A stretch of 64,000 nt of DNA from positions 117,057 to 181,056 of the forward strand of contig CAMYJD010000002.1 in assembly GCA_947258655.1 (NCBI GenBank), given 5' to 3'. The notes below the pieces were generated by a model that saw only the letters and a program-made list of their open reading frames with translations, did not search any database and was not told the origin of the DNA. This document shows, in pieces, positions 6,387 to 15,704 of the stretch. Source of the stretch: an uncultured Gammaproteobacteria bacterium (GTDB lineage Bacteria; Pseudomonadota; Gammaproteobacteria; JAADHQ01). The translations under genes were made by a program, and so were the position numbers. Position 1 is the first letter of the stretch. Every line of letters starts with the position of its first letter.

Positions 6387-8318
6387 ATGATGTTCACATA
6401 TAAAGACATACTGGGCCAGGATGTGATCAAAAACTGTTTATTGATGCTCTTTATCCTGTTTTACCCAGCCTTTGCCGTGGCCCAGAATCCTGATTTGCGT
6501 CTAATCTATTCATCTGACTTTCAGGGTGAACTGAAACCCTGTGGTTGTAGTGAGGCCGGTAATCTGGGTGGTGTTCTGCGTCGGGCGACGAAATTCGAAG
6601 CACTCAGACAGGCGGATATAGAAACGCTGTTTGTTAGTGCCGGCGATATTCTCGGGCCGGTAGACGAGCAGGGCGATATAAAAAACCGTTACATGCTGAA
6701 GGCCCATGGCTACCTTGGTCTGGATGCTCTGTTGCCAGGTGAAAGAGATCTGCTTTACCCGCCTGATGTATTGTCCAGCTATGGTCTGCCGTGGCTACTG
6801 ACCAATGGTGTCGATACATCGCCTTTTCCCAGGCATCGATCCAGAAATTTAGGTTCGGGCCAGCGCGTGTTGTTGCTGGGGTTGCTAGATCCGGGTATGC
6901 AAGCCAGGGCCGATAAAAAATGGCTGACTGAACCCGGCAAGGCCCTGGAACATGAATTGGCAAAGGTAAAGGCAAGTAAAGCCGATGTTGTCATTCTAAT
7001 GTTGCATGGAAAGCCGGAGTTTGCGCAGCGCTTTCGCAGACATGCGCTGATTGATGTGATTGTCCGTGGTCATCTGGATGAACCCGTCAGCACTGCGCCG
7101 ACATCGCCTATCCCGCCGATACTCGCAGCAGGCCACCGTGGCCAACGTATCGGTATCGCGAATCTGCAAATTACCGGAAGTACACGTGTTATCGATAATA
7201 AAATAATCCCGTTGCCATCGAGTATAAAGGATCATGCCGGACTTGCCGGGCTTTATCAGCAATACAATCGTGATATTGCCGCCTGGTACAGGATAAAAAC
7301 GCAACAGATGAAAGGGGCCGCGGACATGTCCGGCCCGTATGCCGGCGCAGCGATTTGCCAGCAATGCCATCAGGACATACATGCTCAGTGGCAGGGCAGC
7401 CGGCATGCCCATGCCCTGGAAAGCCTTGTCAAAGAGAATAAGGATGCTGATCCCGAATGCCTGTTATGTCACAACACGGGTATGGGAACTGCAGGCGGAT
7501 TCATATCTCCGGTAATCACGCCCGACCATACAGATGTTCAATGCGAGGCCTGCCATGGTGCTGCGCGTAAACATGCCGAATATCCCTTACAGAACAAGGC
7601 CGGGGCAGCGCTTGGTCTGTGTACTACCTGTCATACCCGTGAAACCAGTCCCGCATTCAAGCTTTCCGAATATTTCCCGAAAATAGCACATGCCAGCAAG
7701 CAAGCTGCACCGATCCACAGGCAGTCCGTATCTGCTATTACGGGTTTGTATGACGTTCTAGAGTCAGAACGGGCCATTATTGATACTGATGCCGTGGTCT
7801 TAACTGAATTTTTTAATTTTTATTGCAGCCGTTGTTATGTTTTCAGTACCAGCTGGTCAGAGCAGTCCAAGACCTTGCCAAAACAGGTCAGGCATCGGCA
7901 GATACCGATTATTTTCGGCGATTCACAACAGCCCTGGGCTGCATTGGCCTACCTGGTCGCAGAACAACACGGTAAAGGGGATGTGCTCAAGGATGCCATT
8001 TTCAAGGCCAGGTTTGAACATAATGCCGATATTGGGCAGAGACAGGTCATCATCGATATCGCCGGGCAATTCAATCTGGCTTCACAGGTAAGGGATGCTT
8101 TATATAACGATGATAGCGGCATCGAAAAAAAGTTTGCCCAGGGCATGCAGTTGAAGCATCAATACGATATACATGTTACGCCAACGATTATGATCAATGA
8201 CAACCTGCGCGTGTTGCCGAAGCACACCGGCAACAACACCAATCTGATGGTAGATAACCTTGTTGAAATCCTGCTTGACATCCAATGCCGCCAATATGCA
8301 CTTTGCGCAGCCAAATGA
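6387..8318 (+). CDS. Three-part periplasmic protein: metallophosphatase-like, tetrahaem cytochrome c, DsbA-like
   Basis: A 643-residue exported protein. After a signal peptide ending near AFAVAQ, residues about 38-300 resemble the 5'-nucleotidase/SoxB-type metallophosphatase fold in the degenerate form often linked to cytochromes (YSSDFQGELKPCGC and GNLGGVLRR). Four haem c sites follow: CQQCH (324), CLLCH (358), CEACH (386) and CTTCH (412). The last 180 residues form a thioredoxin/DsbA-like domain with EFFNFYCSRC (Cys480, Cys483) and a cis-proline VTPT loop. Electron transfer from or to a dithiol via haems in the periplasm is the obvious inference. Start is uncertain: ATGs at 6387 and 6390, no clear ribosome site. 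The gene stands alone, with an aldo-keto reductase 114 bp downstream. Confidence 0.78.
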   Translation: MMFTYKDILGQDVIKNCLLMLFILFYPAFAVAQNPDLRLIYSSDFQGELKPCGCSEAGNLGGVLRRATKFEALRQADIETLFVSAGDILGPVDEQGDIKNRYMLKAHGYLGLDALLPGERDLLYPPDVLSSYGLPWLLTNGVDTSPFPRHRSRNLGSGQRVLLLGLLDPGMQARADKKWLTEPGKALEHELAKVKASKADVVILMLHGKPEFAQRFRRHALIDVIVRGHLDEPVSTAPTSPIPPILAAGHRGQRIGIANLQITGSTRVIDNKIIPLPSSIKDHAGLAGLYQQYNRDIAAWYRIKTQQMKGAADMSGPYAGAAICQQCHQDIHAQWQGSRHAHALESLVKENKDADPECLLCHNTGMGTAGGFISPVITPDHTDVQCEACHGAARKHAEYPLQNKAGAALGLCTTCHTRETSPAFKLSEYFPKIAHASKQAAPIHRQSVSAITGLYDVLESERAIIDTDAVVLTEFFNFYCSRCYVFSTSWSEQSKTLPKQVRHRQIPIIFGDSQQPWAALAYLVAEQHGKGDVLKDAIFKARFEHNADIGQRQVIIDIAGQFNLASQVRDALYNDDSGIEKKFAQGMQLKHQYDIHVTPTIMINDNLRVLPKHTGNNTNLMVDNLVEILLDIQCRQYALCAAK

Positions 8319-8432
8319 GTAGGCAGCGACTGCAGGTGTGTCAGTGATGTGGTTTATTTCCATAATATTCATATAATAATTCTGCGGCTATAATAATAAT
8401 TCACTGAAATATCAAACCTATCGGGGCCATAC

Positions 8433-9476
8433 ATGAGATACCGTACACTGAGTAATACAGAAATCGAGGTCAGCGTGATTTGTCTTGGCAGCATGACATG
8501 GGGCGAGCAAAATACACGCGCGCAGGCCTTCGAGCAAATGGACTACGCAATCAGTCAGGGTGTTAATTTTTTCGATACAGCCGAATTGTATTCGATTCCG
8601 GTCAGGGCGGAGACTTATGGACGCACCGAGGAAATAATCGGTCAGTGGCTCAAGGCATCTGGCAAACGCGACAGCATCGTACTTGCGAGTAAGATTGCCG
8701 GACCAGGTGAAGAGTGGATACCGCATATCCGTCACGGCCGTACGCGTTTCAAGCGCCAGGACATTGTCGCGGCTCTGGATGCCAGTCTGCAACGTCTACA
8801 AACGGATTATCTCGATTTGTATCAACTGCACTGGCCAGAGCGCAAAACGAATTTCTTCGGTCAATTGGGATTTACACCGGAAGATGAACAGCAGCTTACA
8901 CCAATGCTGGAAACCCTGCAGGTACTGCAGGAACAGGTGCAAGCCGGTAAGATCCGTCATATCGGTCTGTCCAATGAAGCCCCGTGGGGAGTGATGCGCT
9001 TCCTGCAAATGTCTGAACAACATCAGTTGGCGCGCGTCGTTACCATACAAAACCCCTATAGCCTGCTTAATCGCAGTTATGAAGTAGGTATGGCGGAAAT
9101 TTCCTGGCGCGAAAAAACAGGGTTATTAGCCTACTCACCACTGGGCTTTGGTGTACTTTCTGGCAAATACATAAATGGTGCCCGGCCCGATGGCGCGCGT
9201 ATTTCACTTTTTCCCGAGTATTCACGCTACAGCAAGCCCCCGGCAATTATAGCAACTGAAAAATATGTCGCATTGGCGCATCAGCACGACCTGGACCCGG
9301 CGCAGATGGCGCTTGCTTATGTAAATGATCGCCCATTTCTGACCAGCACCATTATCGGTGCGACTACAATGGATCAGCTCAGGACCAACATCGACAGTAT
9401 TAATGTCAGTTTGTCGGATGAGGTGCTCGAGGGGATTGAGGCGATTCATAATGAACATCCCAATCCAAGTCCTTAA
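8433..9476 (+). CDS. tas: NADP(H)-dependent aldo-keto reductase, Tas-like
   Basis: A 347-residue TIM-barrel oxidoreductase matching the Tas branch of aldo-keto reductases in length and pattern. The catalytic tetrad can be seen: FFDTAELY (Asp and Tyr), VLASKIAG (Lys) and LYQLHWPER (His). The C-terminal SPLGFGVLSGKY and IIGATTMDQL segments bind the cofactor. Tas proteins reduce a range of carbonyl compounds; the physiological substrate is not known. It has its own upstream region of about 110 bp and no obvious operon partner. Confidence 0.9.
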   Translation: MRYRTLSNTEIEVSVICLGSMTWGEQNTRAQAFEQMDYAISQGVNFFDTAELYSIPVRAETYGRTEEIIGQWLKASGKRDSIVLASKIAGPGEEWIPHIRHGRTRFKRQDIVAALDASLQRLQTDYLDLYQLHWPERKTNFFGQLGFTPEDEQQLTPMLETLQVLQEQVQAGKIRHIGLSNEAPWGVMRFLQMSEQHQLARVVTIQNPYSLLNRSYEVGMAEISWREKTGLLAYSPLGFGVLSGKYINGARPDGARISLFPEYSRYSKPPAIIATEKYVALAHQHDLDPAQMALAYVNDRPFLTSTIIGATTMDQLRTNIDSINVSLSDEVLEGIEAIHNEHPNPSP

Positions 9477-9555
9477 TCGCTAGAAACCATCGGTGGCTAC
9501 TGCCAACAGTCATTGATTTGTTATGCAATTGAGCAATCCCTTGATCACCATCTGA

Positions 9556-9741
9556 CTATACCGTAGCCTAATTCCCTGTCATGGATGCACTAATGACAAC
9601 GTTATCGAGTTCCTGCATGTTCAGGGCGTATTGGAACACCTGTCCAGAGACTATCTGAATGCGGATAAATAAGCAGTACTGGAGGAGGCACTGAGCAGGT
9701 GCTCAGCTACGCACACGGAATACCGTGGCGATCTGGTTTAA
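9556..9741 (+). pseudogene. Possible decayed reading frame with one internal stop
   Basis: In one plus-strand frame the non-coding stretch behind tas reads as 38 codons, a TAA at 9670-9672, and another 22 codons to TAA at 9739-9741. The pieces around the internal stop look protein-like and continuous (VLEHLSRDYLNADK, stop, AVLEEALSRC). A change of CAA to TAA would join them. There is no clear start codon or ribosome site, and I do not recognise a family. It may be a decayed small gene or a chance frame. Confidence 0.2.
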
Positions 9742-9750
9742 TAAGGGGAA

Positions 9751-10092
9751 TTATACGTCCAGCATCAATTTTAGTGGTTTGCGTGTACCGGCAATCTTGC
9801 AGGCCTGCTGACCATATCCATACGGAAACAACTGATACAGATAACGGCGGGTGGCATTCTCCTTGCCAATGTTTTTTGCCAGTGTCCTGAGTAGAATGCG
9901 TGCCTCCGGTACACATTGGCTGTACTCATAATGCTCACGTACCAGCTTAACAATCTGCCAGTGATTATCTGTCATATTGATATTTTCCTGCTCGGCGAGT
10001 ACTTCAGCCACGGCGTGATCCCAATCATCGGGTTCGAGCAGAAAGCCTTCGTTATCCGTTTCTACAATGCGACCATTTACTTCAATAGACAT
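9751..10092 (-). CDS. DsrC/TusE family sulfur-carrier-like protein lacking the penultimate cysteine
   Basis: A 113-residue DsrC-family protein, the usual length. The fold is evident from the N-terminal GRIVETDNEGFL, DDWDHAVAEVLA and the helical HWQIVKLVREHY. The C-terminal arm reads LFPYGYGQQACKIAGTRKP and then KLMLDV. Canonical DsrC has two conserved arm cysteines, one in this QAC position (Cys98 here) and one at the penultimate residue after KPTG; TusE keeps the penultimate one. Here only the inner cysteine is left and the last residues are replaced. The protein can therefore not form the intramolecular trisulfide of DsrC nor act as a normal TusE. A regulatory or alternative persulfide role is inferred. 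GGAG lies eight bases ahead of the start. No dsr or tusBCD genes are nearby. Confidence 0.85.
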   Translation of the reverse strand: MSIEVNGRIVETDNEGFLLEPDDWDHAVAEVLAEQENINMTDNHWQIVKLVREHYEYSQCVPEARILLRTLAKNIGKENATRRYLYQLFPYGYGQQACKIAGTRKPLKLMLDV

Positions 10093-10315
10093 AATAATGC
10101 TCCGACAAGTTTATGTACTTTTATAAAAACGTGCCTATCTTAAATTATTGTTGGCTACCACAGCAATTGTCCAAAGGGGATATAGGCCCAGATCGGCATA
10201 ATGGGATGTTTTGTATCAGAGAGTTACTGTGATTACGCGCAGATGTGTTCTAAGTAGTTGTTAACGATGGATAATGTGCTCAGTTTAATCCGGTGATGCG
10301 GGCCCTCATCATTGA

Positions 10316-12742
10316 TCAGTGCGTTACTGTATTTGATGTGTCCTGTTCAGCCTGTTCATTGATGACATCATGTAACGGGGCGGGCATGTGGATGTGATAG
10401 CCCTGGGCAAAGTCTACTCCGATAGACTCAAGTTTGTCCTGTACATTCTTGCTTTCGACGAATTCTGCGACGGTTTTCATTTTCATTACCTGGCCAATCT
10501 GGTTAATGGCATTGACCATCGCTTCATTTACCGGGTTCTGGTCTATATCCCGAACCAGTGCTCCGTCTATCTTGATAAAATCGACGGGCAGGCTTTTTAG
10601 ATAAGCAAATGAAGATACCCCGCTACCAAAGTCATCCAGGGCAAAATCACAACCAAGTAATTTCATGCTGCGTATAAATTTCCTTGTTGCATTCAGATTG
10701 GCTACAGCGGCTGTTTCTGTAATTTCAAAACATACTGTTCTGGGCGGAAGCTGTGCGTTTTTGAGCAAGCTTGAAACGAAATCAATCAGATCAGTATCGC
10801 CCAATGTCAGACCGGAGAGATTAATATTGACACAATGCTTTGGTGAGCATTTCAGATATGCTATAAGTTTAGGATCTTCCAGAGCATTACTGATTATCCA
10901 TCTGTCGAATTTTGAAGCCATTCCGTAACGCTCAATCGCAGGAATAAATGCGCCGGGTGTACGTAATGTACCATCATTGTCTATATGTCTGACCAGTAGC
11001 TCTATATGTTCGGCATTGATATTATTTTTCAGCGGTATTACTTTCTGCGCAAAAAGAAATAGACGGTTTTCGTTCAGGGCGTTACTGATTTGTGTGATCC
11101 ATTGCATTTCACTGCGTCTATGTTGCAACTCTCTGTCTTCAGTGAGGTAAACATGTATGCGATTCCGCCCCATATCCTTTGCTGCATAACAGGCGATGTC
11201 AGCAAATGTAAGAACATCCGTTTTGGTAATGCCCGGTTCAGTGATGGGTACCAGGCCAATGCTAACGCCAACTCTGAAATGGCTGTCTTCCCATGCAAAT
11301 GAAAAGCTACTGATTTCCTTGCGTATTTTTTCAGCAATAACCTGTGCCTGAGCGACAGCACAATTAGGTAGCAGGATAGCGAACTCATCACCGCCCAGGC
11401 GAGCAACGATGTCGCTTTCCCGTACACTATGATCTAGCAGTGATGAAATTTGTTTAAGTAGTGCATCTCCGGCGATATGGCCGGAGGTATCATTAACTAC
11501 CTTGAATTGGTCCAGGTCGAGATATAAAAGAGCATCTTGCGTGTTATTATCCAGGGATTGCAGCCGTTGTTGCAATATGTTTTCAAATTCCCCTCTGTTT
11601 AACAGGCCAGTAAGTGGGTCATGTATAGCCTGATGCCTTAACTGTTGGTGAAGTGCACGTGTTTCTGTTACGTTCTGAAAAATTACCACTGCACCGATTA
11701 TGGCCTTGTTTGCGTCCCGGATAGGCGAAATAGTGGATTGCACATCAATCAGTTCACCTTTGCGAACCTTAAGCGTCATATTTTCGAGTCCGTAGTTAAC
11801 GATGCCATGTGATAGCGTATCATCCAGTTCGCTAATTAGCAGTTCATTGTTTTCTGTATCCGTCAAACGATAGATTGTATCAAGGGACTTGCCTGTGGCT
11901 TCGTTCTCAGTCCATCCGCAGATATGTTCTGCAGACGGATTCATGTACGTAATCTTGCCATTAATATCTGTAGCAATAACACCATCGGCAATGGAGTCAA
12001 GTGTAATGTGCAAGCGCTGTTTCTGTGATAGTAGCTCCTGTTTGGTGTTGAGTATGGCATTTGCCATATTGTTGTAGCTGCTTGCGAGTTGGTTTACTTC
12101 CAATGTTGTGTATGAATCCTCTATCTGTACAAGATCACCTGATTCATCATATTTTTTAAAGATGCCGGCAATATGCTCCAGTGGCCTGGTGAAAGCCTTG
12201 TGCAGAAATATCGCCAACAAGTATGAAATCAGAATCAGCAACGGGATTATGATTAATACTTTCCCCAGTGTTTTAATCAATATTTCGGAAAACGGTTCAG
12301 ATCTTATTCTGAAGGAAGCTGTGCCATAATCATAGGACTGAAAATAAAGCGGTACGTATGTTGTGATGTAATTATTATCTGAGGTTACTGTGTTGGCGGG
12401 CATGTAAGGTAATACCAGACTTTTCTCACCGTGTTTTCTATAGGCCAGGAGCGGTGTATTATCCGTATCAAACAGAACGGCATGGGTTATAGTTTTGAAT
12501 GATTGCAGTTTCAATGCCATGTCAGACGCAGCATCGGCTGAATCAATTAGTAATACCTGAGCGGCATCCTGACTTAGGATGTTGGTAATATTGACAGATA
12601 ATTCAACAGCATGCTCCCGGCTTTCATTGGCCTTCCAGTATACCAGTAGCGCCGTAACACTAACGATTGTAACGGCGCTGACGATGAAAATAATCAGTGT
12701 TAAGCGGGTGCGTATGCTTAGCTGTATTAATCTTGCACGCAT
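10316..12742 (-). CDS. Membrane-bound PAS-GGDEF-EAL c-di-GMP enzyme with HAMP
   Basis: An 808-residue inner-membrane sensor. Two membrane segments (about 12-33 and 160-182) bracket a periplasmic sensor region; a HAMP linker, a PAS domain (about 240-350), a GGDEF domain with intact RLGGDEFA near 449 and an EAL domain follow. The EAL motif is ELLVRH near 580, so the metal-binding glutamate is kept, and DDFGSG and the closing QGYHIHMPAP are close to consensus. Both synthesis and breakdown of cyclic di-GMP are possible. It starts 32 bp after the periplasmic rhodanese gene on the same strand, so they are probably co-transcribed, which suggests that the sensor domain reads a sulfur or redox signal; that is inference. 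Confidence 0.9.
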   Translation of the reverse strand: MRARLIQLSIRTRLTLIIFIVSAVTIVSVTALLVYWKANESREHAVELSVNITNILSQDAAQVLLIDSADAASDMALKLQSFKTITHAVLFDTDNTPLLAYRKHGEKSLVLPYMPANTVTSDNNYITTYVPLYFQSYDYGTASFRIRSEPFSEILIKTLGKVLIIIPLLILISYLLAIFLHKAFTRPLEHIAGIFKKYDESGDLVQIEDSYTTLEVNQLASSYNNMANAILNTKQELLSQKQRLHITLDSIADGVIATDINGKITYMNPSAEHICGWTENEATGKSLDTIYRLTDTENNELLISELDDTLSHGIVNYGLENMTLKVRKGELIDVQSTISPIRDANKAIIGAVVIFQNVTETRALHQQLRHQAIHDPLTGLLNRGEFENILQQRLQSLDNNTQDALLYLDLDQFKVVNDTSGHIAGDALLKQISSLLDHSVRESDIVARLGGDEFAILLPNCAVAQAQVIAEKIRKEISSFSFAWEDSHFRVGVSIGLVPITEPGITKTDVLTFADIACYAAKDMGRNRIHVYLTEDRELQHRRSEMQWITQISNALNENRLFLFAQKVIPLKNNINAEHIELLVRHIDNDGTLRTPGAFIPAIERYGMASKFDRWIISNALEDPKLIAYLKCSPKHCVNINLSGLTLGDTDLIDFVSSLLKNAQLPPRTVCFEITETAAVANLNATRKFIRSMKLLGCDFALDDFGSGVSSFAYLKSLPVDFIKIDGALVRDIDQNPVNEAMVNAINQIGQVMKMKTVAEFVESKNVQDKLESIGVDFAQGYHIHMPAPLHDVINEQAEQDTSNTVTH

Positions 12743-12774
12743 AAAAGGTCCTGTCTTTGATATGTCATTATTGA

Positions 12775-13713
12775 TTATTTTTCAATTGGTAATTGGTAGT
12801 CATTGCCCCATTCGAGCCAACCACCATCATATACACTTGATTTATAACCGAGGCTACGCATGATAAGGTAGTTCAGTGCTGAATCCTTGCCACGGTTACA
12901 ATAGGTTATTACCTCGCTGGATTTATCTATATCGCGGTATAATTTCTTCAGTTGCGCCACTGGTTTTAATTTTGAGATACCTTGTGATTTATCAATGCTG
13001 TTACCTGCGTTTATATTTACAGAATTGGGAATATGCCCCGTTCTCGATGCTTTGGACTCTTCACCCCTGAATTCACTCTCCAAACGTGAGTCGATTATGG
13101 TTACATTGGGATTTTTCAGTGCCAGTCGTGTACCTAACTTGGTTGTTAGATGTAAAGGGGTTATCGTTGGAACGTAATTACTGACCGGGTATTTCACGTT
13201 ACTGTATGATATGGCCAAATCCGCCTTTTTCCATGCAGGTAATCCTCCATCAAGGACGACGATGTCTTCATGGCCATAGGTTTCCAGCATCCAGAATACA
13301 TGCGCTGCATCTCTGAGATGACCATCATCATATATCACCAGTCTGTCAGAGTTATGTATGCCAAGGTTTCTTAATAGAGTGCGGATGCGTCTTATCGAGA
13401 CGATACGATTATGCTGAAAGCTCAGTTCAACCGGAAAATTGACTGCTCCCGGGATATGTCCGTTTGTATAATCGCTTTCATATCTGACATCGATTAACCT
13501 CAGGTTCGGGGTCTTATTGTCCAGCTGGGTTTTTAACCAATCTATAGTGACGATAAACTCAAGATCACGTTGTGGAGATGCTGATGCAAGCCCGTTGAGT
13601 ATAAGCAAAAGCAATGTACCAATTGTGAGCGTGTGTGTTTTTTGTTGTAGATACAAGGATCTATATGTGTGTCCTATCGTGTTCATAATAATAGGATAGC
13701 ACCAGATTTCCAT
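12775..13713 (-). CDS. Periplasmic two-domain sulfurtransferase (rhodanese)
   Basis: A 312-residue protein with an N-terminal export signal (hydrophobic stretch GTLLLLILNGLASAS) and two rhodanese domains. The first, inactive one contains LRLIDVRYESDYTNGHIPGA; the second has the active-site loop ITYCNRGKDSA with the catalytic cysteine, followed by GYKSSVYDGGWLEW. The overall plan is that of thiosulfate or 3-mercaptopyruvate sulfurtransferases (SseA/TST), which move sulfane sulfur to thiols or cyanide; export suggests thiosulfate as donor. The loop is neither the CRKGVTA nor the CGSGVTA standard, so the donor cannot be fixed. Start at 13713 is supported by GGAT; an ATG at 13686 is the alternative. 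It leads a two-gene unit with the GGDEF-EAL gene. Confidence 0.85.
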   Translation of the reverse strand: MEIWCYPIIMNTIGHTYRSLYLQQKTHTLTIGTLLLLILNGLASASPQRDLEFIVTIDWLKTQLDNKTPNLRLIDVRYESDYTNGHIPGAVNFPVELSFQHNRIVSIRRIRTLLRNLGIHNSDRLVIYDDGHLRDAAHVFWMLETYGHEDIVVLDGGLPAWKKADLAISYSNVKYPVSNYVPTITPLHLTTKLGTRLALKNPNVTIIDSRLESEFRGEESKASRTGHIPNSVNINAGNSIDKSQGISKLKPVAQLKKLYRDIDKSSEVITYCNRGKDSALNYLIMRSLGYKSSVYDGGWLEWGNDYQLPIEK

Positions 13714-13941
13714 GAATATCCAATATATTAATGAAAGTATGTTAATAATTGTTATTTTATTTTAATGGATGTTAATGGCCAGTTATATTCATACACAGAC
13801 ATTCTCCAGCTGTAAGGTAAGCGGTCAGTACCAGAATATTTTCATGGCCAGTGATGTGTAATCCAAATCAGAATACTGTTATCGGTCGGCGTTCTTCATT
13901 ATAATAATTTATTTACTAATAAATCAGGACTTAGGTACGGA

Positions 13942-14208
13942 ATGTCTGGACATATACTCGATAAAGTACAGCAAATTATCAAAACATCACCACATTCATC
14001 ACAGGCCCTGCTCTTGTTTGGCCTGATAAAAACCCTGGATATCGAGAAGGGTGGTCATATGTATTTGCTGGTAAAGTTGAAGGAAATGACAGGAGATACA
14101 CGTCAGTTGGCTTATCAACTGATGGAGTTGATGGCAAGCGGGCAGATCGATAATGATCCATGGAAGCAATTTGTTGCATCAGTCGAAGATACCATTCGTA
14201 ACGCTTGA
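13942..14208 (+). CDS. Small protein of unknown function
   Basis: An 88-residue soluble, mostly helical protein starting MSGHILDKVQQIIKTSPHSS. It has no cysteines, no membrane segment and no motif I recognise. The start is supported by AGG and CGGA ahead of the ATG and by a 228-bp AT-rich intergenic region between it and the divergent rhodanese gene. Its stop lies nine bases before the stop of the MOSC gene on the other strand. Confidence 0.6.
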   Translation: MSGHILDKVQQIIKTSPHSSQALLLFGLIKTLDIEKGGHMYLLVKLKEMTGDTRQLAYQLMELMASGQIDNDPWKQFVASVEDTIRNA

Positions 14209-14217
14209 GTGGTCATG

Positions 14218-14727
14218 CTAATTTGTACCCAGTACTACCACAGCATCTCCGACTGTCATGATGCCGGATTCTTCAACACGAATACAGATGCCACTATTAT
14301 TCGCCAGAATTCGACTAATACCTGTGCCTGCTACTTTGTCCAGATAACCGCAGGGTGGACGTGGCTTTTGATAACTAAACACAGCAGACCCGATGCGAAA
14401 TTGCATGCCTTCGAGTGACTTTGTTGTCAAGCCATCAATGACGAGATTGCGCCGATGCGCACCATTAAGCAGTTGGCTACGCCAGTTAGCATCTTTTTGT
14501 TGTGCTCTTCTTATATCATGCTCTGTAATCAATGTTACCTGGCAGGCCTCAATAGATTTCCAGAACCCTGTTTGACGGTAATATCGATCGCCCTCAAGGC
14601 CCTTTCCCATCAATACATTTATCGTGCTAACAGCCTGCATGGGTTTGCCAGCCGATGTCGCGATATAGATCCGTGACAGTCTAGGCTGTACTGTGGATCT
14701 ATGACGATGAAACAGCCATTTAAACAT
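14218..14727 (-). CDS. MOSC domain protein
   Basis: A 169-residue MOSC-fold protein. MOSC domains of the YiiM/YuaD and Moco sulfurase type carry or handle molybdenum cofactor and sulfur. The diagnostic parts are GLEGDRYY, NGAHRRNLVIDGL, GMQFRIGSAVF and the conserved cysteine in PRPPCGYLD, then GICIRVEESGIMTVGD. The N-terminal YiiM-type extension is short. It converges with the small unknown gene and is followed upstream (minus strand) by the GST gene 72 bp away, possibly as one unit. Confidence 0.88.
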   Translation of the reverse strand: MFKWLFHRHRSTVQPRLSRIYIATSAGKPMQAVSTINVLMGKGLEGDRYYRQTGFWKSIEACQVTLITEHDIRRAQQKDANWRSQLLNGAHRRNLVIDGLTTKSLEGMQFRIGSAVFSYQKPRPPCGYLDKVAGTGISRILANNSGICIRVEESGIMTVGDAVVVLGTN

Positions 14728-14799
14728 CCTGGATACCTGTCGGATTGGATCAGCACATGAAAGTTGTATGATTAGATGAAGCTATTATTCAGCAGAATG

Positions 14800-15456
14800 T
14801 CAACCGAGAAACTGTGACATGTAGCCTTCTGCTTTGCGAATCGCGCCGATATATAGCTCTTCAAATTCGGGTACAACCGATTTCTGTACAGAATCCAGTG
14901 ACATTAGTTCCTCTGACCATGCGTATAATCTTGTGTGCTGTTGAATGATGTTGGCAGGGTGAATTTTTTCAATCAGTTTGAAGCGCATAAACAGCGGAGC
15001 ATAGGCAACATCCACCAATGACAGGTTTGTGCCGTTGAAGTAGGGTGTATGAGTTATTTGTGCGTCCAGTCTTTTTAGAAGACTGCCGATATGTTGCCTA
15101 TTTTTTTCGTATAGCGGCTCGTCCTTACTCCAGTATAAATCATGTTGTGCAAAAATCAGGCTGGATGCATATTCTATCCATCCACGGTGTAGAGCTTTTT
15201 GTAATGGATCTTGTGGATGCATTGATGGAGGCGTGATTTCATCGAGGTATTCATTGATTACTGCCGATTCAAATAATACGCTACCATTCGTACGCAGTAC
15301 GGGGACCTTGCCAAAGGGAGAAATCTCACTAAACCATGCAGGAGGATCGTTAATGTCAATGTAGGTGATGTCAAAAGATATGCCTTTTTCCAGCAGTGTG
15401 ATCATTGATCTCTGTACAAATGGACATATCTTGAAACTTATCAGTTCCAGTTTCAT
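14800..15456 (-). CDS. Glutathione S-transferase family protein, omega/SspA-like
   Basis: A 218-residue cytoplasmic protein with a thioredoxin-fold N-terminal domain and a helical C-terminal domain. The N terminus KICPFVQRSMITLLEK places a cysteine where omega-class enzymes have their catalytic residue; ISPFGKVPVLRTNG and FESAVINEYLDE bind glutathione. The helical half includes LSLVDVAYAPLFMRF. Likely reactions are deglutathionylation or thiol transfer rather than conjugation. The frame extends upstream to 15585, but the homology starts at the ATG at 15456. Divergent from the thiamine-binding protein gene, with 248 bp between them. Confidence 0.87.
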   Translation of the reverse strand: MKLELISFKICPFVQRSMITLLEKGISFDITYIDINDPPAWFSEISPFGKVPVLRTNGSVLFESAVINEYLDEITPPSMHPQDPLQKALHRGWIEYASSLIFAQHDLYWSKDEPLYEKNRQHIGSLLKRLDAQITHTPYFNGTNLSLVDVAYAPLFMRFKLIEKIHPANIIQQHTRLYAWSEELMSLDSVQKSVVPEFEELYIGAIRKAEGYMSQFLG

Positions 15457-15704
15457 AACAAAAATATTCAGCGCCGTAAAAAAGTAAGGTATGTATAATA
15501 TACGTTGATAGTACCATTTTGCTGCGTTACATTTCAAAATATAATATAGCGCTGTGATGAGGCTTATTCTTTCTTCTCGCTTCAATAATTAGTATACGTT
15601 ATTTGGTGCTGACTGACAGCTGGCAGCTGGTTGTCAAGGATCCGGAATTTTGTTTAAAGAGAATTTATATATTTAGTTACCATTAGCTCAGGGAGTAAAA
15701 CAGT

